A stretch of DNA of 64,000 nucleotides from NCBI RefSeq assembly GCF_026427355.1, contig NZ_CP102664.1, positions 2,108,001-2,172,000 of the forward strand. The letters are read 5' to 3'. The stretch is from Sphingobium sp. JS3065 (GTDB taxonomy: Bacteria > Pseudomonadota > Alphaproteobacteria > Sphingomonadales > Sphingomonadaceae). A program made the translations under genes and the position numbers. The notes beneath the pieces are model-generated. The model saw only the letters and a program-made list of their open reading frames with translations, did no database searches and was not told the origin of the DNA. This document shows positions 25,225 through 33,855 of this stretch, piece after piece. Position 1 is the first letter of the stretch. The number at the start of each line of letters is the position of its first letter.

Positions 25225-25994
25225 CCGAAATCCTTGTTGAACAGCCTGTCCCGCATGTGGCGCGAGTCACCATCAATCGTCCCGATGCGCGCAACGCGAT
25301 CAACGGCGCGGTCGCCCGGGCGCTGGAACAGGCGGTCATCGAGACCGAAGCGGACGATGATATCCGTTGCGTCATTCTCACCGGCGCCGGCGATCGCGCA
25401 TTCTGTGCCGGCGCCGATCTCAAGGAAATTTCCGCCGGCCGGATCCGTGATCTGGTGACGCGCGCGGGCGGTTTCGCCGGCTTCGTTCGGGCGGCGCGGA
25501 AAAAGCCCTGGATCGCCGCCGTCAACGGCGTTGCGCTGGCCGGCGGCACGGAAATCCTTCTGGCCTGCGACATGTCAGTGGTTTCGGACGACGCGAAATT
25601 CGGGCTTCCCGAGGTCAAACGGGGCCTGGCCGCCCTCGCGAGCGGTCTTTACCGGCTTCCACGGGCATTGCCGCGCGCCGTCGCGCTCGAACTGATTGCG
25701 ACGGGTGAACCACTGTCCGCCGAACGCGCGCTGGATTTCGGACTGGTGAATCGGGTCGTCGCGAAAAACGATGTCGCCGCGCAGGCACTGGCCCTGGCGG
25801 AGATCATCGCGGCGAACGCACCGATTGCGGTCAGGGAAAGCCTAGCGATCGCTCGCGATGCCTTCAATCGCTCCGAGGACGAACTAGAAGCCGCGGCTGC
25901 TGCCATGGGTAAAAAGCTGGCGCTTACGGAAGATTATCAGGAAGGCCCTCGCGCCTTCATCGAGAAGCGCGCACCGCGCTGGACCGGTCGCTAA
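25209..25994 (+). CDS. Enoyl-CoA hydratase/isomerase family protein
   Basis: A 261-residue crotonase-fold protein, likely hydrating a trans-2-enoyl-CoA in the beta-oxidation branch of the island. The NRPDARNAINGAVARAL N-terminus, the oxyanion-hole loops AFCAGADLKEI and GVALAGGTEILLACDM, and the FGLPEVKRGLAA segment with the catalytic Glu position are conserved. The start lies inside the previous gene (16 base overlap), showing translational coupling. The reaction (hydratase, isomerase or retro-Claisen) cannot be separated by sequence alone. Confidence 0.9.
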   Translation: METFVTEILVEQPVPHVARVTINRPDARNAINGAVARALEQAVIETEADDDIRCVILTGAGDRAFCAGADLKEISAGRIRDLVTRAGGFAGFVRAARKKPWIAAVNGVALAGGTEILLACDMSVVSDDAKFGLPEVKRGLAALASGLYRLPRALPRAVALELIATGEPLSAERALDFGLVNRVVAKNDVAAQALALAEIIAANAPIAVRESLAIARDAFNRSEDELEAAAAAMGKKLALTEDYQEGPRAFIEKRAPRWTGR

Positions 25995-26006
25995 AGGATG
26001 TCACCG

Positions 26007-27428
26007 ATGAAACATTATTCCATGACGATCGCCGGCAAGGCAGTCGACAGCTCCGAAGTGATAACGGTTGTGAACCCGGCAACGAGCGCGCCGCTTGCGA
26101 CCGCCCCGGATTGTTCTACCGAGCAGCTTGATGAGGCCGTCTCGAGCGCCCGCGCGGCCTATCCCGGTTGGCGGGCCACGTCGGACAGCGAGCGCAGACA
26201 GGTCCTCAAGGAGGCTGCGGGCGTACTGGTCGCGAACGCGGACGAACTGATTCGCCTGCTGACGAGCGAGCAGGGCAAACCGCATGACGAAGCGCGCGTA
26301 GAGATTATGGGCTCGGCCTATTGGCTGTCGTCGCTGGCTGACATGGAAATCCCGGTCGAGGTCAATGAAGACACGGCCGAGCGGCGCTCGGAAACGCGGC
26401 ATGTGCCGATAGGGGTGGTCGCCGGCATCTCTCCCTGGAATTTTCCGGTATTCCTGTCGTTCTGGAAAATCGCTCCCGCCCTTCGAGCGGGCAATACGAT
26501 GGTCCTGAAGCCATCGCCCTTCACGCCGCTGACAATGTTGCGAATTGGCGAGCTGCTGAGCGGCGTCATTCCCGACGGTGTACTCAACATCATTTCAGGC
26601 GGCGATGCGCTCGGCCCCAAGGTGACCGCTCACCCCGGCATCGACAAGATCAGCTTCACCGGATCGACCGCCACCGGCAAGCGCGTGATGGCGTCGGCCG
26701 CCGCCGATCTGAAGCGCGTCACGCTGGAACTCGGTGGGAACGATGCAGCGATTATCATGCCGGATGTCGATGTTGATGCCGTCGCGAAGGACCTGTTCTG
26801 GGCAGCGTTCCGCAATTCCGCTCAGATCTGCATCGCCACCAAGCGTATGTATGTCCATGAAGCCATTTATGACAGGCTTGCCAAGGCACTGACCGAATAT
26901 ACTCAGACGGTGAAGATGGGCGATGGTTCGGAGCAAGGAACTGAGCTTGGGCCTGTACAGAACAAGCTGCAGTACGACCGGGTCGTGGAGATCATCAAGG
27001 ACTGCAAGGACCGGGGTTTTCGCTTTCTCACCGGCGGCGATGTCGCGCAGGACTCCCCGGGATATTTCATCCCGGTCACGATCGTGGACAATCCTCCGGA
27101 GGATTCGCGCGTGGTGCAGGAGGAGGCGTTCGGGCCAATTCTGCCCCTCATCAAGTTCAGCGAAGTGGAAGACGTCATCGCCCGGGCCAATGCGTCGGAA
27201 TATGGCCTGGCGGGCTCGGTCTGGTCCGCCGATACCGACGCAGCGCTGTCGATCGCGGCGCGTCTCGAAACCGGCACGGTGTGGATCAACGAAGTGCAAC
27301 ATCTGACGCCATTTCAAGCATTCGCAGGGCACAAGCAATCCGGGCTCGGTGTCGAGAACGGCCTTGGCGGATTGCTCGAATATACCGTGCCGCAGACGAT
27401 CACGGTGAAGCCGGCCAAGGCGGCCTGA
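26007..27428 (+). CDS. NAD(P)-dependent aldehyde dehydrogenase
   Basis: A 473-residue aldehyde dehydrogenase with the cofactor motif GVVAGISPWNFP (Asn145), SFTGSTATGKRVM, the general base Glu241 in LELGGNDAA and the nucleophilic Cys275 in NSAQICIATKR. It would oxidise the aldehyde made by the nearby alcohol dehydrogenase to the acid that the CoA ligase or transferase activates. The ATG at 26007 is chosen because AAAGGA then sits 8 bases upstream; the ATG at 25998 is too close to it. It is the last gene of the plus-strand operon, converging on the LuxR-type regulator with a 3-base gap. Confidence 0.93.
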   Translation: MKHYSMTIAGKAVDSSEVITVVNPATSAPLATAPDCSTEQLDEAVSSARAAYPGWRATSDSERRQVLKEAAGVLVANADELIRLLTSEQGKPHDEARVEIMGSAYWLSSLADMEIPVEVNEDTAERRSETRHVPIGVVAGISPWNFPVFLSFWKIAPALRAGNTMVLKPSPFTPLTMLRIGELLSGVIPDGVLNIISGGDALGPKVTAHPGIDKISFTGSTATGKRVMASAAADLKRVTLELGGNDAAIIMPDVDVDAVAKDLFWAAFRNSAQICIATKRMYVHEAIYDRLAKALTEYTQTVKMGDGSEQGTELGPVQNKLQYDRVVEIIKDCKDRGFRFLTGGDVAQDSPGYFIPVTIVDNPPEDSRVVQEEAFGPILPLIKFSEVEDVIARANASEYGLAGSVWSADTDAALSIAARLETGTVWINEVQHLTPFQAFAGHKQSGLGVENGLGGLLEYTVPQTITVKPAKAA

Positions 27429-27431
27429 TCG

Positions 27432-29987
27432 TTACAGCAAGGCCAGTCGCCGCGCGCGCGCGAGCGCGCCCGACCGATTGCGGACGTCGAGCTTGTTGTA
27501 GATATTCTGAATGTGCCACTTTGTCGTCGACAGTCCCAGATCCAGATGATCGGCGATCTTCTGACTGGTAAGCCCTGTATCCAGCAGTACGAGAACCTCG
27601 TGCTCGCGCGCTGTCAGCCGGTCGACGAGGATCTGCGCATCACTGCCATCAACGGCTATGCCATAGCGCATGCGGAGGGCAGCAAGAAGAGGTGCGCCGG
27701 TTGCCGCTATGGCTGACGCCAGTTCGGTTTCCGCAAGGAGGGTCGTCAGGCCCCATCCATGATCAACAATCGTCCGGCAGAAACCCCTGTCGCTGGCCAT
27801 ACGGATTGCGCGCTCGAAATTGCGCTTGGCGTCTCCCATTCTTCCAAGCTTTGCCGAGCAGGTCGTTGAAAGCATGAGGAGCGAAATATGATCGCGCGCA
27901 TGTCCCGCCAACTCGGCGGGGACAAGCAACTTGCTGGCGATTGCCGCGGCCTCCGCGATCTTGCCTTCGCCAAGCGCCACCCAGGCATAGGCCTGCTCAA
28001 TGTCCGGCGTCATATAGCCGGGGATGTCAAGTCCGGTAGCGCAATGCAGCCATCCCCCCGCCTCGTCCCGAGAAAATGCTGCCCGGAAGTCGTCGGATGC
28101 GTCAGCCGCCCGACCGTTCCGGAGTTGCAAGGCCACTGCCAGAAGATCGGCACTAACGCCGTAACGCAGCCCGCGAACCAGACGGTGGTGGGTTTCGCAT
28201 AATGCCGCATCGACGCCATCGGAGTCCTCTGCGAGCAATGTCGCCGCTTCGAGCGCCGCTATATGCGTTTCTATCAAGCCATTGTCGCCGACATGGAGAT
28301 GGCCAGCGGCAAGATGTTCCCGTGCGCGTGCAGCCTCTCCTGTCTCGACCAATATCCTTGCGGCGAGAAGGTGAACGGTGCCGATTGTCGACGCCGCCAT
28401 CTCGTCGGACTCATGGGCGCGGGCGATAGCGGACAGAATGATCTCTCTCGCCCGGGTCACGCGTCCCGACTGGAACTCGAGATAGGCCTCGGCCTTCGCG
28501 ACCCAGAGTTGGCCATATAACCCGCCTGCCTCTCCTGCTCGCTGGCGGGCGATCATCAGATCCCGCCGGGCAGCGTGCCGGTCGCCCAGCCGATGATGGG
28601 CAAATGCGCGCAAGACGCAAACGGCAGCGGTGTGAAAGGCATCGAGATCTTCCCAACGCCCCATCCAGCTGTCCGCAAGCTCGATGAGCGCCGGCACGTT
28701 ATCGCCACGGGCTGCCAGACTGACGCGAAGCCTGTCGCGATGGGCCAGCCAGAGGCTCGGCGCGTCGTCGGGCATCTGGCGGTCGAGGATCTCAAGTTCG
28801 GCTCGCGCCTGATCCACCTGCAACGCCAGCACCAGCGCCCATATTTTCCAGAGTCTTAACGGAATCGAGATCGACTGCCCCAGCTCCTCCAGCTGTTCGG
28901 TCCACACCAGCATTTTTGGCAGTTCACCGAGGCCATGCGCGATATGCGCCGCGTGTGCGACGATCAGGGCCTGCGCCCGCTGACAATCACCGGCTCCGAA
29001 CGCATAATCGATCGCATCGCAAAAAGCTTCGCGTCGTTCGCACCATGAACTCGCTGCGCGAAGGAGGTCTATGCTTTTCGCGGCGCCCGCCTGGCGCTTT
29101 TTCGCCTCGAGAAACTGCTGGAATATTCCGTGCAATCGCAGCCACTCGCCACCGCCTGCTGCCGGCACGATCATCACGTTTTCGAGCCTGGCCCGCTGCA
29201 GAAGAAGCTCGGCCGAAGGATCGATGACCTCGCGCAGCATGGCTGGCGAGAATCGACCCAGATCGGCGAGGTCGAGCAGGAAGCGGCGCATGGCGTCGTC
29301 CAGCTCGGAATATATGCTCTCATTAAGATAATGGCCGAGGTCCTCGCGCGGATATACCTCGCGGATGTCGATGTTCGCCCACCCGCCACGGCGCCGGGCA
29401 AGCATGCCATAGCATTGCGCTCCGATTGGCCAGCCTTCGATCCAACGTGCCACCTTTCCCGCTTGGTCGGCGGTCGGCCTACATCCGGCATAGAGTTCAA
29501 GGATCGCGCCGACCTCATCGTCATTCAAGGCGAGGATCTCGACGTCGAGAATCTCGATCCGGCCTTTGGCCATCAGGCCTATCCAATCCATGTCGGGCAG
29601 GGTCCGCGTTGCGATCACATATCGCTGCGCAGCATCATTGGATGTGATGGTACGGATCAGGCGCGCGAACTTGCCCGGATCAGCATCCTGCGCATCATCG
29701 ATGAAAATGATGTCGGCATTCTCGCCAGGCTGACCGCCGGCTACGATTCGATCCAGTTGACACCAATCGACGCAGCCGCCTGCGTGTTCAATGGAGCGGG
29801 CGTAGGCGCGCAAAAGCGTCGTCTTGCCATAGCCGGGGGGAGCCGAAAGGAGCGTAACACTGGCCTTGCCCTGCTGGAGACGCGCGAAAGCCCGGGTCGG
29901 TACAAAGCCGCCGGCAGGATCGTGGGGCGTCGAAAGCGGCACAGTAAAGGACATTGGCTTTGTGGCTCGCGCCAGGGTCTTGAGCAT
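27432..29987 (-). CDS. LuxR family (MalT/LAL-type) transcriptional regulator
   Basis: An 851-residue large ATP-binding LuxR regulator. The N-terminal STAND-like NTPase has Walker A APPGYGKTTLL (residues 49-59) and Walker B IIFIDDAQDAD; a long helical TPR-like region (about 330-760) follows, and the C-terminal LuxR HTH (LTAREHEVLVLLDTGLTSQKIADHLDLGLSTTKWHI) binds DNA. Proteins of this plan, such as MalT and AlkS, activate catabolic operons after binding an inducer and ATP; AlkS governs alkane oxidation. Here it lies between the receptor/beta-oxidation operon and the alcohol dehydrogenase, so it is the best candidate activator of the island. No lesion is seen. Confidence 0.9.
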   Translation of the reverse strand: MLKTLARATKPMSFTVPLSTPHDPAGGFVPTRAFARLQQGKASVTLLSAPPGYGKTTLLRAYARSIEHAGGCVDWCQLDRIVAGGQPGENADIIFIDDAQDADPGKFARLIRTITSNDAAQRYVIATRTLPDMDWIGLMAKGRIEILDVEILALNDDEVGAILELYAGCRPTADQAGKVARWIEGWPIGAQCYGMLARRRGGWANIDIREVYPREDLGHYLNESIYSELDDAMRRFLLDLADLGRFSPAMLREVIDPSAELLLQRARLENVMIVPAAGGGEWLRLHGIFQQFLEAKKRQAGAAKSIDLLRAASSWCERREAFCDAIDYAFGAGDCQRAQALIVAHAAHIAHGLGELPKMLVWTEQLEELGQSISIPLRLWKIWALVLALQVDQARAELEILDRQMPDDAPSLWLAHRDRLRVSLAARGDNVPALIELADSWMGRWEDLDAFHTAAVCVLRAFAHHRLGDRHAARRDLMIARQRAGEAGGLYGQLWVAKAEAYLEFQSGRVTRAREIILSAIARAHESDEMAASTIGTVHLLAARILVETGEAARAREHLAAGHLHVGDNGLIETHIAALEAATLLAEDSDGVDAALCETHHRLVRGLRYGVSADLLAVALQLRNGRAADASDDFRAAFSRDEAGGWLHCATGLDIPGYMTPDIEQAYAWVALGEGKIAEAAAIASKLLVPAELAGHARDHISLLMLSTTCSAKLGRMGDAKRNFERAIRMASDRGFCRTIVDHGWGLTTLLAETELASAIAATGAPLLAALRMRYGIAVDGSDAQILVDRLTAREHEVLVLLDTGLTSQKIADHLDLGLSTTKWHIQNIYNKLDVRNRSGALARARRLALL

Positions 29988-30010
29988 TGATCCTACTCCT
30001 TCGAGGCCCT

Positions 30011-30658
30011 CTAAACGGGACGCTCGCTTCTGGTCTTCAGTCCATCAAGAAGAATTCGTACGAGATGATCAGCGTAAGCGTCTTTGAGATCTGGCGTGAT
30101 CTCCGGGGGGCCGGACAGATAGGGAAGTGTATTGCGCGAGTGAAAGAGAAATTCACACGCGCCGATCACGGTGTAGTAGAATAGATGCGGTTCGATGGGT
30201 GTAATTCCGCCTGTTTCTCGACACTCCTCGATGATCATTGCCTGATACCTTTGAAGCGGGGCGATGAATATCCGCGCCAGTTCGCGTGCGGTGTTTGCGT
30301 TGTCCGACTGCAGGCGGTTGATCAGGCGGTTGATATAGGGGTAGCGGAAGTAGACATTGATTACGCCTCGGATATGCAGTTCCAGTTTTCTTAATGGCGC
30401 GATCTGCTGGCCGACAAGATACTCGAGCTCGTTGAGAGCCCTGGTTGCATCGCGCTCAAGCAGCGCCAGAAGCAAGCCTTCCTTTCCGCCGAAATAATAG
30501 TTCACCAACCCATGGTTCAGCCCGGACCGTACGGAAATCTCATTGAGGGAAATCTCGAGCGTATCGCGTTCGCTCAGGAGCGCGCTGGTCGCATCCAGCA
30601 ACCGCTCTCGCGCTGCAACGCGGCCGTTCTCGTCAACCCGGACCCCGACTCTGGCCAT
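30011..30658 (-). CDS. TetR family transcriptional regulator
   Basis: A 215-residue TetR repressor. The N-terminal HTH is clear (ARERLLDATSALLSERDTLEISLNEISVRSGLNHGLVNYYFGGKEGLLLALL); the C-terminal helical ligand domain includes RYPYINRLINRLQ and FYYTVIGACEFLFHSRNTLPYL. The start is preceded by AGGAGG on the minus strand. Just upstream, at 30675-30696, is a near-perfect 22 bp palindrome that is the likely operator, shared with the divergent alcohol dehydrogenase. It therefore probably represses its own gene and that of the dehydrogenase; the ligand is unknown. Confidence 0.9.
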   Translation of the reverse strand: MARVGVRVDENGRVAARERLLDATSALLSERDTLEISLNEISVRSGLNHGLVNYYFGGKEGLLLALLERDATRALNELEYLVGQQIAPLRKLELHIRGVINVYFRYPYINRLINRLQSDNANTARELARIFIAPLQRYQAMIIEECRETGGITPIEPHLFYYTVIGACEFLFHSRNTLPYLSGPPEITPDLKDAYADHLVRILLDGLKTRSERPV

Positions 30659-30674
30659 CCAAATCCTCCTCTAT

Positions 30675-30696
30675 TTTATTTATGCGCATATATAAA
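30675..30696. promoter_or_regulatory. 22 bp palindrome, likely TetR operator
   Basis: The site has 10 of 11 pairs matched around the central TATGCGCATA (30681-30690) and is AT-rich in a GC-rich genome. It lies 17 bases upstream of the TetR start and 93 bases upstream of the divergent alcohol dehydrogenase start, where promoter elements of both should overlap it. Confidence 0.65.
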
Positions 30697-30788
30697 CTTT
30701 GGCAAGTCGCTTGCCCTCCTTTCGGCTAGGGTGTCGCGCTGCTCTCAATGCCAAGGTGCACGCGACCGACCTTGGAGATTTGCGACCC

Positions 30789-31904
30789 ATGAAGATTACC
30801 GCGGCAATCGCCACGGCGCCTAAAGCCGATTTCGAGCTTGCCGACCTGCAGCTTGACGAACCTCGCGCCGATGAGATCCTGGTCCGCATCGCAGCGGTCG
30901 GACTTTGCCACACCGACCTTGTGGCCCGGGATCAAATCCTGCCAGTGCCGCTGCCGGCGGTGTTCGGGCACGAGGGCGCCGGTGTCGTCGTCCGCGTCGG
31001 CGCCAATGTTTCGAAGGTCGCCGAGGGCGACCATGTTGTTTTGACATTTCGTTCTTGCGGCGTGTGCGCCCGCTGCGTCGCGGGAGAACCCACCTACTGT
31101 GAACAGGCGTTGGCGTTGAACTACACCGGCTGTCGCCCGGACGGCTCAAAGTCGCTGCATCGTCACGACGCGCCGGTTTCGAGCAACTTCTTCGGGCAAT
31201 CGTCCTTTGCGACCTATGCGCTGGCGTATGAGGCGAACGTCGTGAAGGTTGATCCGGCAATTCCCCTTGACCTGCTTGGTCCCTTGGGATGCGGAGTGCA
31301 GACCGGGGCTGGCGCTGTCTTGCGCGCGCTGGCCTGCCCGAAAGGATCATCCATCGTCATTCTGGGGGGAGGATCGGTCGGGCTCAGCGCGGTTCTGGGC
31401 GCAGTTCTGGCGGAATGCGCCACCATCATCGTTTCCGATCCGATAACGGAAAGGCGCGCGTTAGCGATGGAACTCGGCGCAACGCATGTTCTGGACCCAA
31501 CTGTCGAGAGGGTGGACAAGATGGTCCGCGGCCTGACGGGCGCTGGCGCCGACTATGCCCTGGATACGACCGGAGCCGGCCCCGTGATGGAGAGTGCGCT
31601 CGCCAGCCTGCGGCCCCATGGCACGCTCGGCCTGCTCGGCGTTCCTTCCAATCCGACGCAAGGGCTTCCCGGGCTCGCCTCAACGGTGCTGCTGTCCGGT
31701 TACACCATCAAGGGGATCATCGAGGGCGATAGTGAGCCCGACAGCTTCATCCCCGAACTCCTGTCGCACTATCTCGCGGGCCGGTTCCCCTTCGACAAGC
31801 TCATCAGCAGGTATCGGTTCGATCAAATCAACGAGGCAGTGCGGGACCATCATGAGGGCAAGATCGTGAAGGCGGTCCTGACGATGCCCGATCCGGTCCA
31901 ATAG
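30789..31904 (+). CDS. Zinc-dependent alcohol dehydrogenase (aryl/terpenoid alcohol type)
   Basis: A 371-residue medium-chain dehydrogenase. Catalytic zinc ligands Cys40 (VGLCHTD) and His61 with Glu62 (FGHEGAGVV), the structural zinc loop CGVCARCVAGEPTYC (Cys90, 93, 96, 104), the third ligand region GPLGCGVQTGAG and the NAD-binding ILGGGSVGLSAVLGA followed by an acidic SDP are all present. The pattern is that of benzyl alcohol, coniferyl and geraniol dehydrogenases, so an aryl or allylic primary alcohol is a fair guess. The ATG at 30789 follows GGAG; the in-frame extension upstream would cover the promoter. It is a single gene under the TetR palindrome. Confidence 0.92.
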   Translation: MKITAAIATAPKADFELADLQLDEPRADEILVRIAAVGLCHTDLVARDQILPVPLPAVFGHEGAGVVVRVGANVSKVAEGDHVVLTFRSCGVCARCVAGEPTYCEQALALNYTGCRPDGSKSLHRHDAPVSSNFFGQSSFATYALAYEANVVKVDPAIPLDLLGPLGCGVQTGAGAVLRALACPKGSSIVILGGGSVGLSAVLGAVLAECATIIVSDPITERRALAMELGATHVLDPTVERVDKMVRGLTGAGADYALDTTGAGPVMESALASLRPHGTLGLLGVPSNPTQGLPGLASTVLLSGYTIKGIIEGDSEPDSFIPELLSHYLAGRFPFDKLISRYRFDQINEAVRDHHEGKIVKAVLTMPDPVQ

Positions 31905-31961
31905 AGGCACGACGCTGCGAAGGTGCGCCAGGATCGACCGTGCCGGATCCTGGAGCGCCCG

Positions 31962-32065
31962 CTAGAGCGGTCGATCTGATTGAATCAGATCGACCGCTCT
32001 ATTCCGTTGTTTTACCGCGATTTCTTAAACGTCAGATGATGCCATCTGACTGGGAATCGCTCTAG
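31962..32065. repeat. 104 bp palindromic element bounded by CTAGAGC...GCTCTAG
   Basis: The left half is an 18 bp perfect inverted repeat (31964-31981 with 31983-32000) and the right half has an 8 bp one (GTCAGATG, 32031-32038, with CATCTGAC, 32043-32050). The element ends are themselves inverted (31962-31968 and 32059-32065), like a miniature mobile element. It lies between convergent genes and could terminate both. A degenerate relative of its right half is at about 56561-56612. Confidence 0.85.
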
Positions 32066-32085
32066 GGCATTCGATCCGGGCGATA

Positions 32086-32505
32086 TCAGCTCGGAAGATT
32101 TCGGTCGAAACTTTCCAGTTCCAGCGTCTTAGAGCACCAAGGCTGGGCGCTTTGACACCATATCTGGATCGTCGGCGCAATGCTGCGTTTATCGTCGAGA
32201 GTTCCCGCCTTCAGAAAGACGATGTCCGACCCATTCGAGGATTCGGTCAGGATGGGTGAACCGCACGCCGCGCAGAAACGCCGGTAGATCTCCGCGCCGC
32301 TCTCGCCACGATCAGCAAAGGATGCCATCTCTCCGGAGATCGCAAGGTCGGCGCGCTTGACCACCAGGTTTACGGAGAAGGCGCTACCGCTCTGCTTCTG
32401 GCAATGCGTGCAATGGCAAATCCCTGTCAGCAGAGGGGTGGACGCGAGCGCGTAGGTAATCCTTCCGCATAAGCATGAACCGCTCGCCGTTTCTGCGGTC
32501 GTCAT
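32086..32505 (-). CDS. GFA family (glutathione-dependent formaldehyde-activating-like) protein
   Basis: A 139-residue single-domain GFA/CENP-V zinc protein: GSCLCGRITYAL, GICHCTHCQKQSGSAFSVNLVV and RRFCAACGSPI supply the usual zinc-binding cysteines. Family members bind zinc and glutathione-type thiols; most lack proven activity, so formaldehyde activation should not be assumed. It is the last gene of the minus-strand beta-oxidation operon, and its ATG overlaps the stop of the ferredoxin remnant as ATGA. Confidence 0.88.
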   Translation of the reverse strand: MTTAETASGSCLCGRITYALASTPLLTGICHCTHCQKQSGSAFSVNLVVKRADLAISGEMASFADRGESGAEIYRRFCAACGSPILTESSNGSDIVFLKAGTLDDKRSIAPTIQIWCQSAQPWCSKTLELESFDRNLPS

Positions 32506-32675
32506 CGGCTGTTCTCCTGTATCAAACGCGACATCCCCGCCGCTGGTAGGTCCTCGGAAGCGATTCTGACGACCACGCCGTCATCACTGCGTGAGAGAAT
32601 AAGCTGGCAAGCAAGGCGCGATCGCTGGGGGCGACGATCTGAAGAGTCGAGCAGGTCATTCTCACCTTCCTCCAT
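32502..32675 (-). pseudogene. C-terminal remnant of a [2Fe-2S] ferredoxin
   Basis: The short frame reads MEEGENDLLDSS, then RRPQRSRLACQLILSRSDDG and VVVRIASEDLP. That matches the last 45 or so residues of adrenodoxin-type ferredoxins (EE.ENDLLD...R...SRLACQI...DG.VVR), including the fourth cluster Cys in LACQ. The part with the other three Cys (C-x5-C-x2-C) is absent; upstream sequence is the thiolase gene. The stop is coupled by ATGA to the GFA start. Such a fragment cannot hold a cluster, yet its position suggests that the operon once encoded an electron carrier for the P450. Recognised by eye only. Confidence 0.65.
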
Positions 32676-32694
32676 TCCGATGTCTCCAGGCGTC

Positions 32695-33855
32695 TCAAAG
32701 CGCTTCGATAATCATGGCATTGGCGATGCCGCCCGCCTCGCACATCGTCTGCAAGCCATAGCGCTTGCCGCGTCCGCGAAGCGCATGGACCAGGGTCGCC
32801 ATCAGCTTCGTTCCCGAGGAGCCAAGCGGATGGCCCAGCGCGATGGATCCGCCATGCACGTTAAGGCGCTCCGGGTCGGCCTTGAGACTGTCGAGCCAAG
32901 CAAGCGGCACGGGCGCGAAGGCCTCATTCACTTCATACAGGTCGATGTCGTCGATCGACATGCCGGCGCGTTCAAGAAGTCTCTGCGTCGCGGCGATCGG
33001 TTCCTCGAGCATGATTACCGGATCGCCGGCGGTGACGACCATCGCATGGATACGGGCAAGAGGGGTCAAGCCATGATCTTTCAGCGCCCGTTCGCTGACA
33101 ACGAGCAATGCCGAAGCGCCGTCGCAAATCTGGCTGGAATTGCCAGCAGTGATGACGCCCCCTTCAACCAGCGTCTTTAGCGACCCGAGCTTCTCAAGTG
33201 ATGTGTCCGAACGAACACCCTCGTCGACCAGATGAACGCCGGGCCCATCCGGCGTCTCGATGCTAACCGGTACGATCTCCTGCTCGAATGCTCCTGCCGC
33301 GATTGCGGCCGCTGCAAGCTGATGGCTGTGCAACGAGAAGCGGTCGAGCGCCTCGCGGGAATAGCCATATTTGCGCGCGATCATCTCGGCGCCCTCGAAC
33401 TGGCTGAAGCTCTCCACGCCAAATCGCTGGCGGATACGCTCGCTAATCGGGCCCGCATCGCCGGTCTGGTTGGAGAACATCGGCACGCGCGACATGCTCT
33501 CCGCACCTGCGGCGATCACCACATCCTGCGTGCCTGACAGTACCGCCTGGGCGGCGAACTGGACGGCCTGCTGGGAACTGCCGCATTGACGGTCGACGGT
33601 CACCGCCGGCACCGAAGCCGGCAAGGTGGAGGCAAGCACTGCATTGCGCGCAAAGGCGAATGACTGTTCTCCCACCTGCGTCACGCAACCGAGCACCACA
33701 TCCTCGATCGACGTCGGATCAATACCGGTACGCGCGACAAGCGCCGAAAGTACGTCACCGGCCAGATCGGCAGGATGAACACCGGAAAGACGGCCATTGC
33801 GACGGCCGCCCGCCGTTCGCACGGCATCGACGATATATGCTTGTGCCATAATCAT
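32695..33855 (-). CDS. Acetyl-CoA C-acyltransferase (thiolase)
   Basis: A 386-residue degradative thiolase. The nucleophilic Cys is in TVDRQCGSSQQAVQ, the His in GGSIALGHPLGSSGTKLM, and the second Cys in LQTMCEAGGIANAMII, where the usual C-x-GGG reads C-EAGG. It would release acetyl- or propionyl-CoA in the last step of beta-oxidation. It starts by ATGA overlap with the phosphotransferase stop (a second in-frame ATG lies 6 bases on). The full Cys/His/Cys set contrasts with the thiolase-like protein of the plus-strand operon. Confidence 0.93.
   Translation of the reverse strand: MIMAQAYIVDAVRTAGGRRNGRLSGVHPADLAGDVLSALVARTGIDPTSIEDVVLGCVTQVGEQSFAFARNAVLASTLPASVPAVTVDRQCGSSQQAVQFAAQAVLSGTQDVVIAAGAESMSRVPMFSNQTGDAGPISERIRQRFGVESFSQFEGAEMIARKYGYSREALDRFSLHSHQLAAAAIAAGAFEQEIVPVSIETPDGPGVHLVDEGVRSDTSLEKLGSLKTLVEGGVITAGNSSQICDGASALLVVSERALKDHGLTPLARIHAMVVTAGDPVIMLEEPIAATQRLLERAGMSIDDIDLYEVNEAFAPVPLAWLDSLKADPERLNVHGGSIALGHPLGSSGTKLMATLVHALRGRGKRYGLQTMCEAGGIANAMIIEAL

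Noticed and set aside
32522..32743. 73-codon minus-strand frame overlapping the ferredoxin remnant
   Set aside because: It is Arg-rich with no family likeness; the other frame matches the ferredoxin C-terminus and is coupled to GFA.
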